DNA of 64,000 bases from Lindgomyces ingoldianus (taxonomy: Eukaryota; Ascomycota; Dothideomycetes; Pleosporales; Lindgomycetaceae). The first letter of the stretch is position 1. Every line of letters begins with the position of its first letter. Positions 1 to 11,010 of this stretch are shown here, piece by piece. Both the position numbers and the translations under genes were made by a program. Where the stretch lies: positions 1,145,581 through 1,209,580 of the forward strand of contig NW_022985180.1 in the NCBI RefSeq assembly GCF_010093535.1. Reading direction: 5' to 3'. Under the pieces are notes generated by a model. The model was not told the origin of the DNA, searched no databases, and saw nothing but the letters and a program-made list of their open reading frames with translations.

Positions 1-3000
1 CTTCTAAGGTAAAGACAGTTCTAGGTTCTAGATGTACTAAAAGATGTAAGTTAAGAAAAAGCAGTAATATTCTGCAGCTTAAGGTTAAGGTTTGCATTTC
101 TATGCTTACTAATAAAAGATGCATAGAGGTGACGCAGCTAGGCTAAAAACACTATTATAGCTATAAACTTTTAACCCCTTTTAACAACCTATTAATAAGA
201 CTCTTACTACCTAAATACTTTGTTAGGACTTCTATTAATAAGACTCTTATTACCTAAATACTTTATTAGAACTTCTATTATTTAATACCTGCATATTCTA
301 AGCATTTATAATGCATCTTCTAACTATCTTTTAAAAATAGATAGTAGATTAACTTAACAAGGCTAAAGCACACTTAACATATTAGTTAGATAATAGAGAG
401 ACAAGCTAACTCTCTAGCATAGAATTAGAAAGTTTTATACTAGTAATAAGAGTAACAGGTGCTAGAAAGAGCTACTTTATTAATTAACTTAAACTAAATT
501 TAGTAACAGAAGAGCATAGCCTTGTGTCTTATTAGTAGCTATGTATATACTAATACTCTACTATTTGCTAACAACTAAGTAACAGAAATAAAAACATGTA
601 AGCTTGTATAAATAAAGATTAGCGCTTATACTGTAGCTGTAATAGACACTCTAGGATTTAATAATAATAAAGATAGCAACGCAGTAGTACTGTGTATATG
701 TAATTGCTAACATCTGCTTAAATTTCTTACTAACCCTATTTAAAGCAAAGATAACTTAATTTCTTACTACCTAGTACCTTCTTAGCATCTCTTTAAAAGA
801 AATTATTTTACTACATAACATCTCTTTTACCTAGTTTTTAGGCTCTAAGAAAAGATACCTTAACACTTTTTAATAAATATCTAGTAAGCACACCTTTACT
901 AATGTAGCCTTTATAACTACTATGTAGGCTTTAGTTAATAAGAGTATTAGCTTACAGCGTAAGAAAGAGCTGTAGATTAGGCCTTAGGCTAATCTTATCT
1001 CTAAAGGATTATACACCTTTTAGTACAACAGAACTTTAGATATAGCCTAGACAATTGCTGTTTAAATAATAGCAAAAGATAATATAGTGCTCTAGATTTA
1101 GAAAGAGCTTAAGATTAGCTACTATAAGTTAGAGAGCACCTTTGCTAGCGCTAAGCTAGCTGCAAGGCTAGAAAAGCAGCTAGAGAAACGCTGTAAAATA
1201 ATTTAAGATCTTAACACTTAGTTAGTAGTTGCAAAAAGAAGTTATAATTCTAGCAAAATGTAAAATATAAATTAGCAATTAGCTGCATAGAGAGAGAAAC
1301 AGCTTTAATAAATTAAAGCTAGAGCTAAACTAAGAGCAAAGATTAGCAAGGAAACAGAGAAAGCAATTAAGAAGGTAGATAATAATAAGAAGAGGAAGAG
1401 AGAGAAGTAGAAGAGTAGGCTTTAAATTTTTACTGCTGCCTTAGGACTAGTAATTGCACTAACTGTAAATCTAATTCTACCTTCAGCAGAAGTAACAGTA
1501 GGCTAAGTATTGCATTATAATTTTTTAAGTACCTTTATAGTGTTATAAGTAGAGTTCTTGTAGCAACAGAAGGTGTTAGCAGAAGAGCACCCACACTAAC
1601 TAGCGTCGCAGCACGCGCTTGCAATTGTATACAAAGTAAACAGACAAGTAAAGAGGGCAATAAAGCTGCTAGAGCATGTTGTAGCCATAGAAGTAATAGT
1701 TCTTTAAGAAGACCATCCTTTGCAGTTAGTATTACAAGAAGCGCTTGCAAGCGTTATGCGCAACTACTAGTTAGCTAATAGTTAATGTAACGTTAATTTA
1801 CTTTTACTTTATAAAGTTTAGAGTTAGGTGTAACTATAGAGCAGCGTAATAATCATTAGCTTTAGTATTATAGGCGCATTGCTTTTAGGTTAGTTGCAAA
1901 AGTAAATGCTGTGCAACTAGTCTAATCTTATATTATTATTAACTAACAAAAATTTATAGTATAGGCCTATAATTTATGTATATAGCACTTCTAGGCTCTC
2001 TTTTATAGACATGTAGAGGTATGTTCTAGAAGCTTTTCTGTAAGCAGGATACAGTTATAGCAGGTTCTTTAGGGGTACGCGATCCTGCCACCGCGAGCAG
2101 GGAGGACGGCCAAACCGCACCGGCACTAACCTTGTAGAGTGGCGAGTTCTTTAGGTGTTTTTAGAGAATTAGATTAACAGGTTAGAAGGCATAGCTTAGT
2201 ATAGGTTAATAGGCAGAGGCTAAGTTGTGACTAACACATGCCGGCTAACTAAATTAGTAGGCTAAGCCTACTGCTTCTAATCCTAAGTTAGGATTACTTA
2301 TCCTCTAATGCGCACAGCTCTAAATTAATAGTAAATTACCTGCAGAGTTATATCGCATTAGCTAGGATTAGCAGTTCGCTTCTGCTAGAAGTATTAATAG
2401 TATAGCAGCCCGCTATAAATTTGCTCGCGACAGCGCGCATAGAGCTAATAAAGGCTTCCTAGCATTAGGGATAGGTTCTAGGGCTTAGGTAGAGTTAGTC
2501 TACAAAATTCTAAGCAATAAAAGCTTAGTGTTAGCGCTATAGAAAGGAAAGTCTAGTTTGTTACAAAAGAAGTCTCTGTACAAATTAAGCTTAGAAGGAT
2601 ACAAATGTAATTTTTAGAGAGGAGTGTTTATAGACATTAAGAATTAGCTATAGCATATTATTCTTATATAATAATAGTTAGATTTAATGTGTGCATAGGT
2701 TTTGCAGTTGCTGAAAGTTAAAGTACCCCTTATTTGTCCCGCCACACAGGGTGTCCCGCGACGCAGGGATGCACATTAGTAAGCCTTAATTATTAATAGG
2801 CTAGACATCTATATAGATTACTATTAAAGTAGGCGCGCACACATAGCGTTTAGTTTAGAGGACACTGCTAGTAGTGCAAAGGAATACTTAGAGCAAGGAC
2901 ACCTAGCTAAATTAGACTAGTTTTAGTTTAAGAAAGTAGAGAATATAATAGTAATACTTCTACCCTAATTACTACTAATAAAGACTATTAGTTTATAAAG

Positions 3001-3010
3001 AGGGGAGTAG
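1..3010. repeat. RIP-mutated AT-rich repeat, probably retroelement interior
   Basis: No intact gene is visible. The stretch is dense in TAG/TAA in all frames and poor in CpG, as in the other RIP-mutated blocks. A plus-strand stretch around 1140-1420 reads as a lysine/glutamate-rich, coiled-coil-like peptide interrupted by stops; I do not recognise its family. Two short less-mutated patches stand out, at about 2070-2140 and 2735-2770. The last bases (about 2998-3010) are a purine-rich tract directly before an LTR-like sequence, which suggests this is the 3' interior of a plus-strand LTR element whose other end lies outside the window. Confidence 0.5.
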
Positions 3011-3320
3011 TGTAACAATTCTTACAAGTTGTTCTATCTTAGGCGGCCTAGAACCTCTAGAAGGTCCCTGTATTAGCCCTGACCCTAACTTGTATCAGCC
3101 CCGACCCTGCCCTGCCCTGCCCCCTGCTGTTACCCCTATTCCCCTAAGTATTTAGTTGCACCTCTCCCCTGTAGCTAGCTTAGTAGTTTTCTAATATCCT
3201 TTGTACAAGGCCTATAGGTGTTAATGGAATTCCCAGGTCATTGAGTCCCCACGCACTCACATATGCCTCTGAGTGGATTCCTACCCCATTCGGACCCATT
3301 GTCTTGCCTGCGCCGTTACA
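3011..3320 (+). repeat. LTR of retroelement family X (310 bp)
   Basis: It begins TGTAACAATTC and ends CGCCGTTACA, the TG...CA pattern of an LTR, and is preceded by a polypurine tract. A related copy lies in reverse orientation at 26437-26726, and the first 92 bases of another begin at 63909. This copy is largely unmutated. Taken as the 3' LTR of the element whose interior is to the left. Confidence 0.65.
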
Positions 3321-3337
3321 ATATTTTAGTATTAATA

Positions 3338-3582
3338 ATCTATTATTAACCTTTCACAGATTAGGAGGTAATATCTTCTCTTTACATAAATTTAACGTCT
3401 AATAGAAAACATAAACTCTACTCTAATTTGCTTAAAGCATTAGGTTTGTATCTACAAGTTGCAGGTTACAAGTTGTACAAGTTGTCTGCCTAGGCGGGTG
3501 GACGCCCCCTCCCCTGCAAGCCACAAAAATTCATGTGAAGAGGAGGTAGTACCCCTCAATCTGTGAATGGTTAATAATAGGC
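3338..3582. mobile_element. MITE with long terminal inverted repeats (245 bp)
   Basis: The left end (from 3338) and the reverse complement of the right end (to 3582) match over about 43 bp, sharing the core CTATTATTAACC and CACAGATT. The bases TA flank both sides (3336-3337 and 3583-3584), consistent with a TA target duplication of the Tc1/mariner/pogo type. The interior has no coding capacity. It lies about 270 bp upstream of the gene at 3850. Confidence 0.6.
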
Positions 3583-3849
3583 TATTAAAACAAAAAGTTA
3601 AGGCTGAATTAAAGACATTTTGTGCCAATAAGAAGGACGAGAATTGCTTTTATTCTCAGCTCACATTGCTCAGCCACCGCCGACACGCCTAAAATAGTGC
3701 AGTCAGAAATGCTTTATCGGGAAATTCCGTTCATCCTGCTAGATAAAAGAAATATCGGATGGACTTTTTATCTTTATATGGTTCGCTTAGAGTACACTTC
3801 TCAGTCCGTCTATTTATATGGAGACGAAGCTCATTCTTTTTAGATCATT

Positions 3850-4602
3850 ATGGTTTTGCATAATCTCTGTTGGATCTACTTCATCATTGCAGTATGCTCT
3901 ACCGCCTTTGCATATGAAAGCTACCCGCCAGAAATAACGCCTTTCAGCGTACCTGCTTTAGAACCGAGACAGGTCCTCTCTCAGGAATTTGTGGGATATT
4001 TCAATCAGCCAGGCTCTAATGATTGTAAGCAAGACACAACGCCTCGATGCAGTCCGTGATACTCTCTGCTAATTGAAGAGCAATAGACACAACATGGAAT
4101 TGCCCTGAAGGGTTTGGTCCAGGGTACACTTGGTGTACCTTTGGCAGTTACGGAGGGTGCCAGGCCACCTCATTGGGAGGGGTTTGTAATCCTTATACGG
4201 CCTGTGGGGCTTCAAATGTTATTAAAAATCCTAGTACATCAGCCACCTGGTATGTATCAGCTTTGCCACTTTGATATTCTTCTAACGCGCCCAAGTACGG
4301 GAAATGCTTACCCTACATGCGTCACGGACCGCATATTTGAAAGTTACGGGGTGGCATCCTTCGTAACCTGGATTGTCTGTGGAGCAAGGCAGTACGATCT
4401 GTACCGGGCCTCTCCAACAGCACGCCCTGCTTCGCAAGGGACGAGCGGAAGTTCAACCAGCGCCCTCCCGTCGCAGCCAACCTTGTCGGATTCGTCGGCG
4501 ATTCCAACTACCACAAAGGCCTCAGCATCTTCAACTCGCAAGAGCCCGGCGTGGGTTTTGGGTGTAATCGTAGCCTGTATAGTCATCGTTCTGTGCTGCT
4601 AG
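3850..4602 (+). CDS. Small secreted, membrane-anchored Cys-rich fungal protein (3 exons)
   Basis: Proposed exons are 3850-4024, 4087-4249 and 4296-4602 (214 aa). Intron 1 (62 nt) has donor GTAAGC, a CTAAT branch and acceptor TAG; intron 2 (46 nt) has GTATGT, CTAAC and AAG. Splicing removes every internal stop and joins the reading frames exactly. The protein starts with a signal peptide (residues 1-21, cleavage after AFA), then a Cys-rich ectodomain (about 60-140) with motifs WNCPEGF, GSYGGC, PYTACG and a CVTDRIFESYG block, then a Ser/Thr-rich stalk (about 150-195) and one C-terminal membrane helix ending in CC. This matches an uncharacterised family of fungal surface proteins with a TM anchor. 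The role is unknown; surface or wall sensing is only a guess. It is the only clearly intact gene of island 1. Confidence 0.75.
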
Positions 4603-5170
4603 TCTTCTGTGTAAGACGCGTTGCGAGACAGCCGCGGATGCTTAGTCAATCTGCGCATTCAATGTCGGCTCTCATCGCGGATACATCACGGCCGCAAGGA
4701 AGCGATCGCGTATGTGGGAAATCGACAGGTAGTTAGGTCAATGTTGGCCAAATAGGTGGACATATATTCGAAGCATTAGTACTTCAAGCTTTTTATATTC
4801 ATTATGCACCTGGGAAGTGGTATCAATTGGAATCATGACCAATATATCAAATTCATTGTAGCCTTGAACAGCCTTTTAGAATTATCAGTGCGGTACACTC
4901 TGCAAGTTGTCAGCATGAAATCTAATATTTTAAGGGAATCTTAGGCTCACATCTGCTGTGTTTCGATTTCTCGGTAATCCTAGTACTTCCTAAGTATAAC
5001 AGGGACATTGGATGACCCTAAGGGTGCCCTGGGAGATGGTCATGGTGGGCTTATGCAGCACCACCACGACAAGGACCAGGCGCCTGCGAAACATTACCGA
5101 GACACTAGCGCAATAGAGGGTAGAATTTAGTCTTGACGCTTCCTTAGTGATTGCTACGCTGCTATTGCAT
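4603..5170. other. Intergenic, unmutated, nothing recognised
   Basis: GC-balanced sequence after the surface-protein gene. Short ORFs are present but none has a recognisable domain, signal peptide or splice pattern. It passes into RIP-mutated sequence near 5170. Confidence 0.4.
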
Positions 5171-6363
5171 TTCCCCTTTTACACTAAGGCATGTTCAAAG
5201 CATATCAAAAGACTCCTTGTTAATAACTCTCCACTCTGCTTTACAAATAACCTTGCCTTTGTACGAAGAGATTTGTCAGAGTTTCCCGCAATAGCACTAC
5301 GAAGTACGTTATTAGGAAGGTAATACAAGCAACGTAATACAAGCAACGTAAGCATGTAATTTTGTATAGAAAAGAGTCCCTCGAATTTAGAGATAGCTAG
5401 GGCAGACATCTTAGCATAGTTATAAAAACAAGAGCACTTGCGCAGATGCTTGTGTTTACAAAGTTGTTCTATAATTTTAAGTGTAGTTTATTACAATATA
5501 ACTATATAAATAGTTACGTAGAGGAGCAGACCTAAGAGCTTTATACTTTATCTAATAGAAGATTTAAACTTTTATAACATAGGCGTGCTACTAGACAGCC
5601 TGCTTTGCTATCTTTATAAATATAGCTATTCTCTTAGTATTTAAAAAGCAAGCAAGTAACTTAGATTTTAAAAGCTTTAATCACGCTTTCTACGTTTTAT
5701 ATAAGAATATTTATAAGATGTAGCAATATGTTATAAAAATACTTTAGCAATCTAATTAAATGTTAGATAGAATTGCTAACTACATACTAAAGTAAAAGGA
5801 AGGCAGAAAAGTAAAAAGATAGAGAAAATAAAGTAGCTAAAAAAGTCTACTTTTACACTTATCTAGTAATTAGTTAGGCAGGTAAGTGTTTTAGCTAACA
5901 AAGAAGTACGTTCTATTCTTTTAATAATATAAGCAAAAGAGTTTCACGTTAAAGCTTCTATATAAAAAAGTATTAGATAGTATAAACTATTTAAAAGTTG
6001 CTTTTAAAAAGTAAGAATAACTATAGTTTTTAAAAAGTTACTAGTCTGCTATTTAAATAGTTTATAGTAGTTGTTATTCTTAGCTAGTAGTTGTTATTCT
6101 TAGCTAGTAGTTGTTATTCTTAGCTAGTAGTTGNNNNNNNNNNNNNNNNNNNNNNNNNNNNNNNNNNNTAGTAGTTGTTATTCTTAGCTAGTAGTTGTTA
6201 TTCTTAGCTAGTAGTTGTTATTCTTAGCTAGTAGTTGCTAGCAACTACTTTACTAAGATAACAATTGCTTTACTAAAGAAGCAAAATTTTTAGCAGTTTT
6301 ATTTACCTAATCTATTCTAGTTACGTAATTGTTACATAGTTTTTATTTTTCTAAGATTAAATC
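5171..6363. repeat. RIP-mutated block with 20-bp tandem array and assembly gap
   Basis: AT-rich sequence without coding potential. Between about 6070 and 6233 the 20-bp unit ttgttattcttagctagtag repeats in tandem, three copies on each side of a run of 35 N (6134-6168). The true copy number is therefore unknown. Nearby (about 5960-6065) are short inverted stretches partly complementary to the array unit. Confidence 0.7.
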
Positions 6364-6534
6364 TGTCACGGTTATGTTACAGCTATCCAACCCCTGAGTA
6401 CCCTAGGCTTGGCATGGGGTATATAGGCTCCTCGGCCTCCGTACCTCTGCCTCCGACCCTAAGGTTTACTCTCGTTACCCCCTATCCTGCATTCCCTCTC
6501 TGTGACCTGTGTTTCCTGCTCGATACCTCTCACA
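6364..6534 (+). repeat. Unmutated 171-bp solo LTR with 5-bp target duplication
   Basis: It starts TGTCACGGTTATG and ends CCTCTCACA. The 5-bp sequence AAATC is found on both sides (6359-6363 and 6535-6539), the hallmark of LTR integration. The body is GC-balanced while both flanks are RIP-mutated. The first eight bases equal the start of the Gypsy-3 LTR; the rest does not obviously match. Confidence 0.7.
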
Positions 6535-6539
6535 AAATC

Positions 6540-7430
6540 TATAGTGTTTATATAACCTTTCTAGTTGTCTAACTTGTAGTTGTAATGTAATACTAGCAAT
6601 TTTTAATTTTAAACGCTTTAAGCATAAGAAGCTTATAAATTTTACTTTTAATAAAAGATATAAGCGCTTTATTAAACTTAGACTAATATTGCTTCTTATA
6701 CTCTACTTTCTACTATTATTAATCTTTATATCTAGGTTAATATCTATTGTATACTTGTGCTTAGACTACGATAGCAATAAAAATAGAATTAACAAGTTGT
6801 TTAGACAAGCTAACGCCTAAGCAAGCAGCAATACAACACAAGCAGTTGTTAGACATGCTACAATTAGCAGCGACAAGCGTAAGACTAGCTTAGCTCTGCT
6901 TAGCGCTGGGTTATATAAAGCTAAGACGTTGTTAAGTTGCTTTATAGTCTTCTTAGGATCGACAGGCAGTGTCTTAGTATTGACACGCGGCGCCATAAAG
7001 TCCACTCCCTTAAGCAACGAAGAACTACTGCTAGCGCTTATAGTATTCTTGTCCCTCTAAGCAGCGTCTAGCGACTGTACTAGCAGAGTTAACTTCAGCC
7101 TCTGCGCTCTTATCAGCTCTAGCGTAGGCGTCTTCTTTAACTTTAGCGCTAGCGTCTTCTTTAGCTTCACCTAACTTCTGCATTGTCTTAGACGCTAGTT
7201 CAGCCTTGAGTGCTAAAGCCGCCGCTGGCGCTGAAGCAAATAACTAGGCCGCCTTGGTCTCTTAAGCCAGCTTGGGCGCACGCTCTCGCAACTTGGAGAC
7301 TCTACAGGAATCGTAAACCCGGGGATCTCAAGTGAGCTGCCCTAGGCGACTTACGCGTCTTGCGGCTCTGCGACCTGCTGGTAACTATATTGGACGCGTT
7401 CTACGACTCTCGGGAGGTCTGGGAGGCAAT
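6540..7430. other. Mutated to semi-mutated sequence, possible gene remnant on minus strand
   Basis: RIP-like up to about 6800, then progressively GC-balanced. On the minus strand 6817-7017 is open and ends in a predicted membrane helix rich in Leu/Val/Ala. Upstream of it (about 7030-7200) another frame reads as an Ala/Lys/Glu-rich stretch broken by a TAG. This could be the remains of a small membrane protein gene, but I recognise no family and no splicing rescues it. Confidence 0.25.
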
Positions 7431-7916
7431 TGGGCGACTACAACACCATGAAAAGTCAGTATAGGCCGAAAACGCGTAAGCGAACTGCCTCACTTCAATT
7501 TGGATGTCCTATAGGCTCTGTACGGGCATCGACGCGTTCCTCGCGACCCGTCAATTCCCATACAAAATTAGGCGTCGGGCGGAAAATCGCGATGCCCCGT
7601 GCCAAGCTTTCCTAGAATTCAACAGAGAGTCGGGATAGGTTGCACCCTCCATGGTAACATGGCGTTCGGAAAGACAATGAATGAATATCACGTCAAGCAG
7701 CCACCATGCGATATCGAGTCATGCGATGCCGTTGCCTGAGATCGCGTATCGTATTGCCTTCAGCGCCCTTCACTTGCACAGCTGCTTGGCAACCGGCTGC
7801 ACACTGCTTTATATGGCTGCGATGCAACGCGAAAAGCCCTCGTGGAACATTTCTTTCTCAATCTCAAGGCACAGGGAATCCAATATCTGTCTCTATGGAG
7901 AATCGTGAAGACGTTA

Positions 7917-10103
7917 TAACAGCGGCGATCGACCGCCGATGCCACTGCAAGCCCTTCGGCGCCGGCCCCCACAACGATCCCCGATCAACCTCTCCCAGAA
8001 AATGCTCCGCTTCCGCCTCCTGCCAGACATATTTGGAGTCCGCGACACATCCGTCATTGGAAGTCGCCTTTATTGATGATGATATTTTTTGTCTTCGGGT
8101 TGGCGATGAGCTTGGCTCACAGCATCTTCTATCCTCGGCTAAACGGGAAGATTGTGGGGGAGTCCGGATGCGCAGGAGAAACTTAGGTTCGTATGTTTAA
8201 AGCTTAGGATCGAATTAATAGATGCAATTCTGTGTGATTGTTTTGGTGCTTGTCTGGGATAGTGCGACGTAAAATATAGACCGGGGATTCATCCGGCTAG
8301 ACTCCTGGTAACACGCTGTGCCTCACTTGTGAGTTCCTGACGCAGACAGATTCAGGACGGCCTTTGCGTTCATATCCCAAATCAGCCTGGGTGCGAGTGT
8401 GTGGATCTGCCGTACGCAGTGGTTGTAGGCTACTGTGAAAAGAGAACCGATGTCAGTGGGTGCGCTCAATGCCGCCTTCGGAGCAGACACTTCGGTGCTG
8501 TCTCTGCTAAATGTGGAGCTTCTACGAAAACTGCGAATTGGCTATGTGATGGCTACTTTCGCATGGTAATGCTCATCCTTGAGGCACTGCTCTCACGCTT
8601 ATCCCTTGCGACGAGGCTGACGCACGACTAGGGGTCTTCTCCTACCGCCCTTTTTCACACCCGCAACCCTTTCCGTATATCAGAGCCTCAGCAGTCAGCT
8701 GATAGATGCGTCTATGCCTTATCCCGATATCGCCAACAGCAGCGCCGGCCATAAGTATGCGTATTCGCCGCCTCTGCTTAGAGGAACTACTCAGTATGTA
8801 GACGATACTAGTCGGACTTTCACTGGCCCGCGTACTACCCTCGCTCTGATTGCAACTGGTACCGCCTCACTGGGAGAAATACTTCCTGCGGATTTACGTA
8901 CAACAACTCCATTCACTCGATACAATTCTTCTCTCCACTGGTCAAATGTGCCGGGGCCAACGCTTTGGCAACCGAGCTTATCAAGGGCTTTCTGGAAGAA
9001 GAAATGGCGAGCAATAAAGGAGTGGTAGTTGAAACGAACAATACTTACTTCAGCTTCGTTCCAACATGCAACGGTTCAGGGCAGCTCGTAACTGTGTCAA
9101 TGCCCCGTCAGCAGTCGCCCTCAAACGCCACTAACGAGCTATGGATGACTTTCCTTCGACCTACCGTAAGCGACACCGGTATCAGAACCAAGGAACGCCA
9201 TTATTAAGTCTGCTCGCTCTACAACGCAGCCTACGACTTCCACATCGAGCGTGACCACGGCTTCCAAAATATAGCCGGCTCCTTCATTGTGAACGAATTC
9301 GTCCCCTACCCTCACGACAGCACCTCTACAATTTCCAACATGGCGCAACACGCATACTCGTCTTTCATGTGGATTCTATGCCACCGGCTTATCGGCCAAT
9401 TCTCGTGGTACGTCAACACCCCTGTATCCAACTCTTCGCAGTCGTCAAACACCACGCTCGCGGCGCAATAAGGAGTTCTAGAGTCACAGATACTACGGAC
9501 TAGTTTTCTGGGAAGCCTTGATCTTGATGCGTTCTTCGATCTGTCTGCGGAAAATGCGCTGTATAAGACGCCTGAGCGTAACGGGACGCTGAGCGATCAG
9601 GGATTGAGGGATAAGGCCATAGCGAGGAATGGGACGCTGGATGTTCTCATTGAACAATTAAGTTTTAACATTAGCGTCGGGTTGATGCGGAACTCTTTAC
9701 TCCCTCCAACTAGCTGCTCAGCTACTCACACCCCACAAACAGCGACACCAAACCCACTTCCATCGAACTCTCCACCCCCGCAAACCGCTACTCCTACAAG
9801 CCCTACGGCCTCTTCATCCCCTATACGCTCGCCAATGCCTTTGCCCTTCTCGTCCTCGTCATCGGACCGTATTCCATTGCCCGCGATGGCGTCATGGCGG
9901 ACAAGACGTTCCAGGATATTGTGTCCGCAGCAGAGGGTCCTGAGATTATTCGCGTGGTACAGGAGAGGAGGAGAAGCGTGACGGCGATTGCGGTGGATGG
10001 GGGGCTTGTTTTTGGCGCGGCGAATGTACCCGAGAGAGTGAGGGGGGGGATTGTTGCGGAGGTTTGGCGTGGGCTTGGGGAGGAGAAAGAGGAAGATAGG
10101 TAG
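7917..10103 (+). pseudogene. Broken multi-pass membrane protein of an uncharacterised fungal family
   Basis: Pieces of one protein line up in order across changing frames. They are a proline-rich N-terminus (about 7930-8040), a first membrane helix (about 8060-8115), a 155-nt intron with donor GTATGT at 8191 and acceptor CAG at 8345, a second helix followed by a QWLW-like segment, and a conserved block with AAFGADTSVLSLLN (about 8470-8510). A long extracellular, N-glycosylation-rich region with CSLYNAAYD (about 9210-9240) follows, then a last helix (about 9800-9860) and a cytoplasmic tail ending at 10103. Stops at 8184, 8426, 8567, 8809, 9205 and 9469 interrupt it, with frame changes between 8569 and 8800 and near 9720-9738. 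Most stops are one C-to-T or G-to-A step from Gln or Trp codons. I recall similar proteins being auto-annotated as deformylase-like, but no function is established. The start is uncertain. Confidence 0.6.
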
Positions 10104-11010
10104 GGCGTAGATTGTCAAGTTTGGATGTTCTATTGTCGGACTATGCATTCGAAGACGTACTCTAGCGTACTTCTTTTAGTTATATCCGTGTATTACAATG
10201 TACATTTAGACAAGGCTCGCTGAGGGATGGCTTCGGACTATTGCCTTGATCGCGGACAATCATGGCACAAGAGCTGAGGCGTTCACTTCCAGCCTTTACG
10301 TCCAGGACCTCCTCGGGCACTTCAATGGATTATTCGGTAGAATCGAGTGATCTCACTCCTCTACTCGATGGCGCAGGAACATATCCACAAACCGGTCTCG
10401 CGAGCTGTGGCACGTGATCGGCCTGTCCTCATTGGCCTTCGTTTGCCGAGCCCATTGGCTTAACACTCACCGATAAGGCTGCATGATCGTCCCGTACACA
10501 ATCATTTAGATATGTGCATATTGACCCGCGCTAATTCGTTGGGTTTTCACTGTCCGCTGGTATATTGTCGTGCCAAACTGAAAGACAGCGGAGGTAGCAC
10601 GAGGGTGGGCGGTTAAGCGCCAGTCAATCAAGATGCGCCGGGCAAGGACTGATGGAATCCTATTTATAGTTTCGAAGGATTTCCTACAGATGAAAACGAA
10701 GGTGGATATGAGCGGCAGGATTCTGATACGGGTGGATTTCTACAAACGAACCCGGACCCGCAACGGCACCCAGCCGGAATTAGTCGCTAGATATGAGTGT
10801 ACTGTGTCGCGCATCTACTAGCAAGCTTCAACATCGTATTTGTTATTTGAGGGTGACAAGATCATGAGAAAAAGAACAGCTTCGCCTTGGCATTTGCTGC
10901 GTTAAGGAAATGAGTGGATCATTTAAGGTGAGGAAACGGCGGAAAAACTAACGGAATGGAGCTCTATCCACCGAGATTCACATTAGAACTAGTCGCGCAA
11001 GTCCCACTGT
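10104..11010. other. Intergenic, nothing recognised
   Basis: GC-balanced non-repetitive sequence between the broken membrane-protein gene and the secreted-protein gene. A 62-codon ORF at 10633-10821 has no domain or signal. The right part presumably holds the promoter of the gene starting at 11011, but I see no convincing TATA box or factor site. Confidence 0.35.

Noticed and set aside
1535..1750. 71-codon Leu-rich minus-strand ORF
   Set aside because: Lies in RIP-mutated repeat and has no homology signal; hydrophobic composition is expected from the base bias.
5179..5409. 76-codon minus-strand ORF
   Set aside because: In the AT-rich mutated block with an internal 20-bp duplication and no domain.
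7706..8200. 164-codon plus-strand ORF
   Set aside because: Its frame crosses the proline-rich start and first membrane helix of the broken membrane-protein gene in the wrong register.
10633..10821. 62-codon ORF in the intergenic region
   Set aside because: No signal peptide, domain or splice support.
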